Below are positions 63,595 to 64,000 of a DNA stretch of 64,000 nucleotides, one piece after another. The first letter of the stretch is position 1, and each line of letters starts with the position of its first letter. The notes beneath the pieces were generated by a model. It saw nothing but the letters and a program-made list of their open reading frames with translations. It had not been told where the DNA came from and searched no databases. Source of the stretch: Saccharospirillum sp. (GTDB taxonomy: Bacteria; Pseudomonadota; Gammaproteobacteria; Pseudomonadales; Natronospirillaceae); contig JAIUML010000025.1 in NCBI GenBank assembly GCA_022565595.1, positions 1 through 64,000 on the forward strand, given 5' to 3'. A program made the position numbers and the translations under genes.

Positions 63595-64000
63595 ATGACA
63601 CAGATTCTCGCCTGTATAGATGGCTCCATACTCTCCACCGCCGTCTGTGACGCCGGTGCCTGGGCCAGCAACCGACTCAACGCCCCACTTTTATTGCTGC
63701 ATGCTCTGGAAAAGACAGAGTCACCCGAAGGCAACTTTTCGGGCAATATTGGCCTTGGCAGCCGCGAAGCCTTGCTGGAAGAACTCACGGCTCTGGATGA
63801 GCAGCGCAGTAAAGTAGCATTGGAACATGGCAAGCAGATGCTTGAGCAGGCTGAAGCACGAGCCAAGGAAGATGGCGCCGTCGATATCAAACGCATGCAA
63901 CGCCACGGCAACCTGGTCGAGACACTGATCGAGCTGGAAGAAAGCACCCGACTCTATGTCATGGGCCGAAGCGGTGAAACGCACGAGAACATTGCTCACT
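63595..64000 (+). CDS. Universal stress protein (UspA), partial
   Basis: At least 135 aa, cut by the window edge. MTQILACIDGSILS...APLLLLHALE and RLYVMGRSGETHENIAH are the UspA fold's start and ATP-loop region. It lies 11 bp after the sulP gene; SulP-Usp pairs are frequent, and Usp may sense ATP for the transporter. Whether a second Usp domain follows is unknown. Confidence 0.85.
   Translation, partial: MTQILACIDGSILSTAVCDAGAWASNRLNAPLLLLHALEKTESPEGNFSGNIGLGSREALLEELTALDEQRSKVALEHGKQMLEQAEARAKEDGAVDIKRMQRHGNLVETLIELEESTRLYVMGRSGETHENIAH

Overview
The window is chromosomal DNA of a Gammaproteobacterium. Gene order (rpsP-rimM-trmD-rplS beside ffh, hom-thrC-recJ-prfB-lysS, uvrB next to an aromatic/aspartate aminotransferase) resembles Pseudomonas, Marinobacter and other Oceanospirillales-type marine genomes. 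An MvaT-like H-NS protein, a paired TIGR03545/TIGR03546 locus and a GH13 sugar phosphorylase fit the same neighbourhood. Species cannot be fixed from the sequence alone; a Saccharospirillum/Reinekea-like marine bacterium is a guess. No rRNA, tRNA, CRISPR array, prophage or classical insertion sequence was recognised. Layout: 0-13.5 kb is mostly housekeeping (Lgt-like/TlpA thioredoxin, uvrB, aminotransferase, RluA-type pseudouridine synthase, TIGR03545/03546 pair, tcdA, MalY/PatB C-S lyase, DUF3024, DUF3820, YgjP-type metallopeptidase, chemotaxis receptor). 13.6-23.8 kb is an accessory island of small redox genes, each beside its own regulator: Tat nitroreductase/MarR, NmrA pseudogene/MarR/NAD(P)-binding protein, FAD monooxygenase/TetR, DUF6958, AraC/NmrA and AraC/VOC. 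23.8-32.7 kb holds a VWA lipoprotein/ECF sigma/anti-sigma operon, a PhoPQ-like two-component system with periplasmic partners, a BASS transporter and fadD. 33.4-45.7 kb is the conserved minus-strand core: MvaT-like, lysS, prfB with its programmed frameshift, recJ, thrC, hom, rplS, trmD, rimM, rpsP, ffh. 45.9-64 kb has a CcsA-like protein, a CorC-type transporter, trmJ, a type II-like sulfide:quinone reductase, a MliC/META lipoprotein, a membrane-bound GDPD, galU, a GH13_18 phosphorylase, a MocR/AlaX/LysE locus, rarD, an RhtB exporter, and a SulP transporter (frame-disrupted) with a universal stress protein cut by the window edge. The most unusual content is intergenic. At least five palindromic elements of about 105-165 bp (near 8.9, 39.9, 43.9, 44.15 and 57.1 kb) share an internal hairpin with a TGGA/TCCA loop, a conserved CATGGA/CAGGGA...GCGACCC box and, in four copies, an unpaired ATG opposite TAG/CAG. 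Their long outer stems differ in sequence from copy to copy yet stay base-paired. A stem-only remnant lies near 61.8 kb. A different element with 25-bp terminal inverted repeats (7727-8022) has replaced the 3' end of tcdA and appears to supply its last codons. Two genes (NmrA-like at 16 kb, sulP at 62 kb) are broken by single frameshifts.
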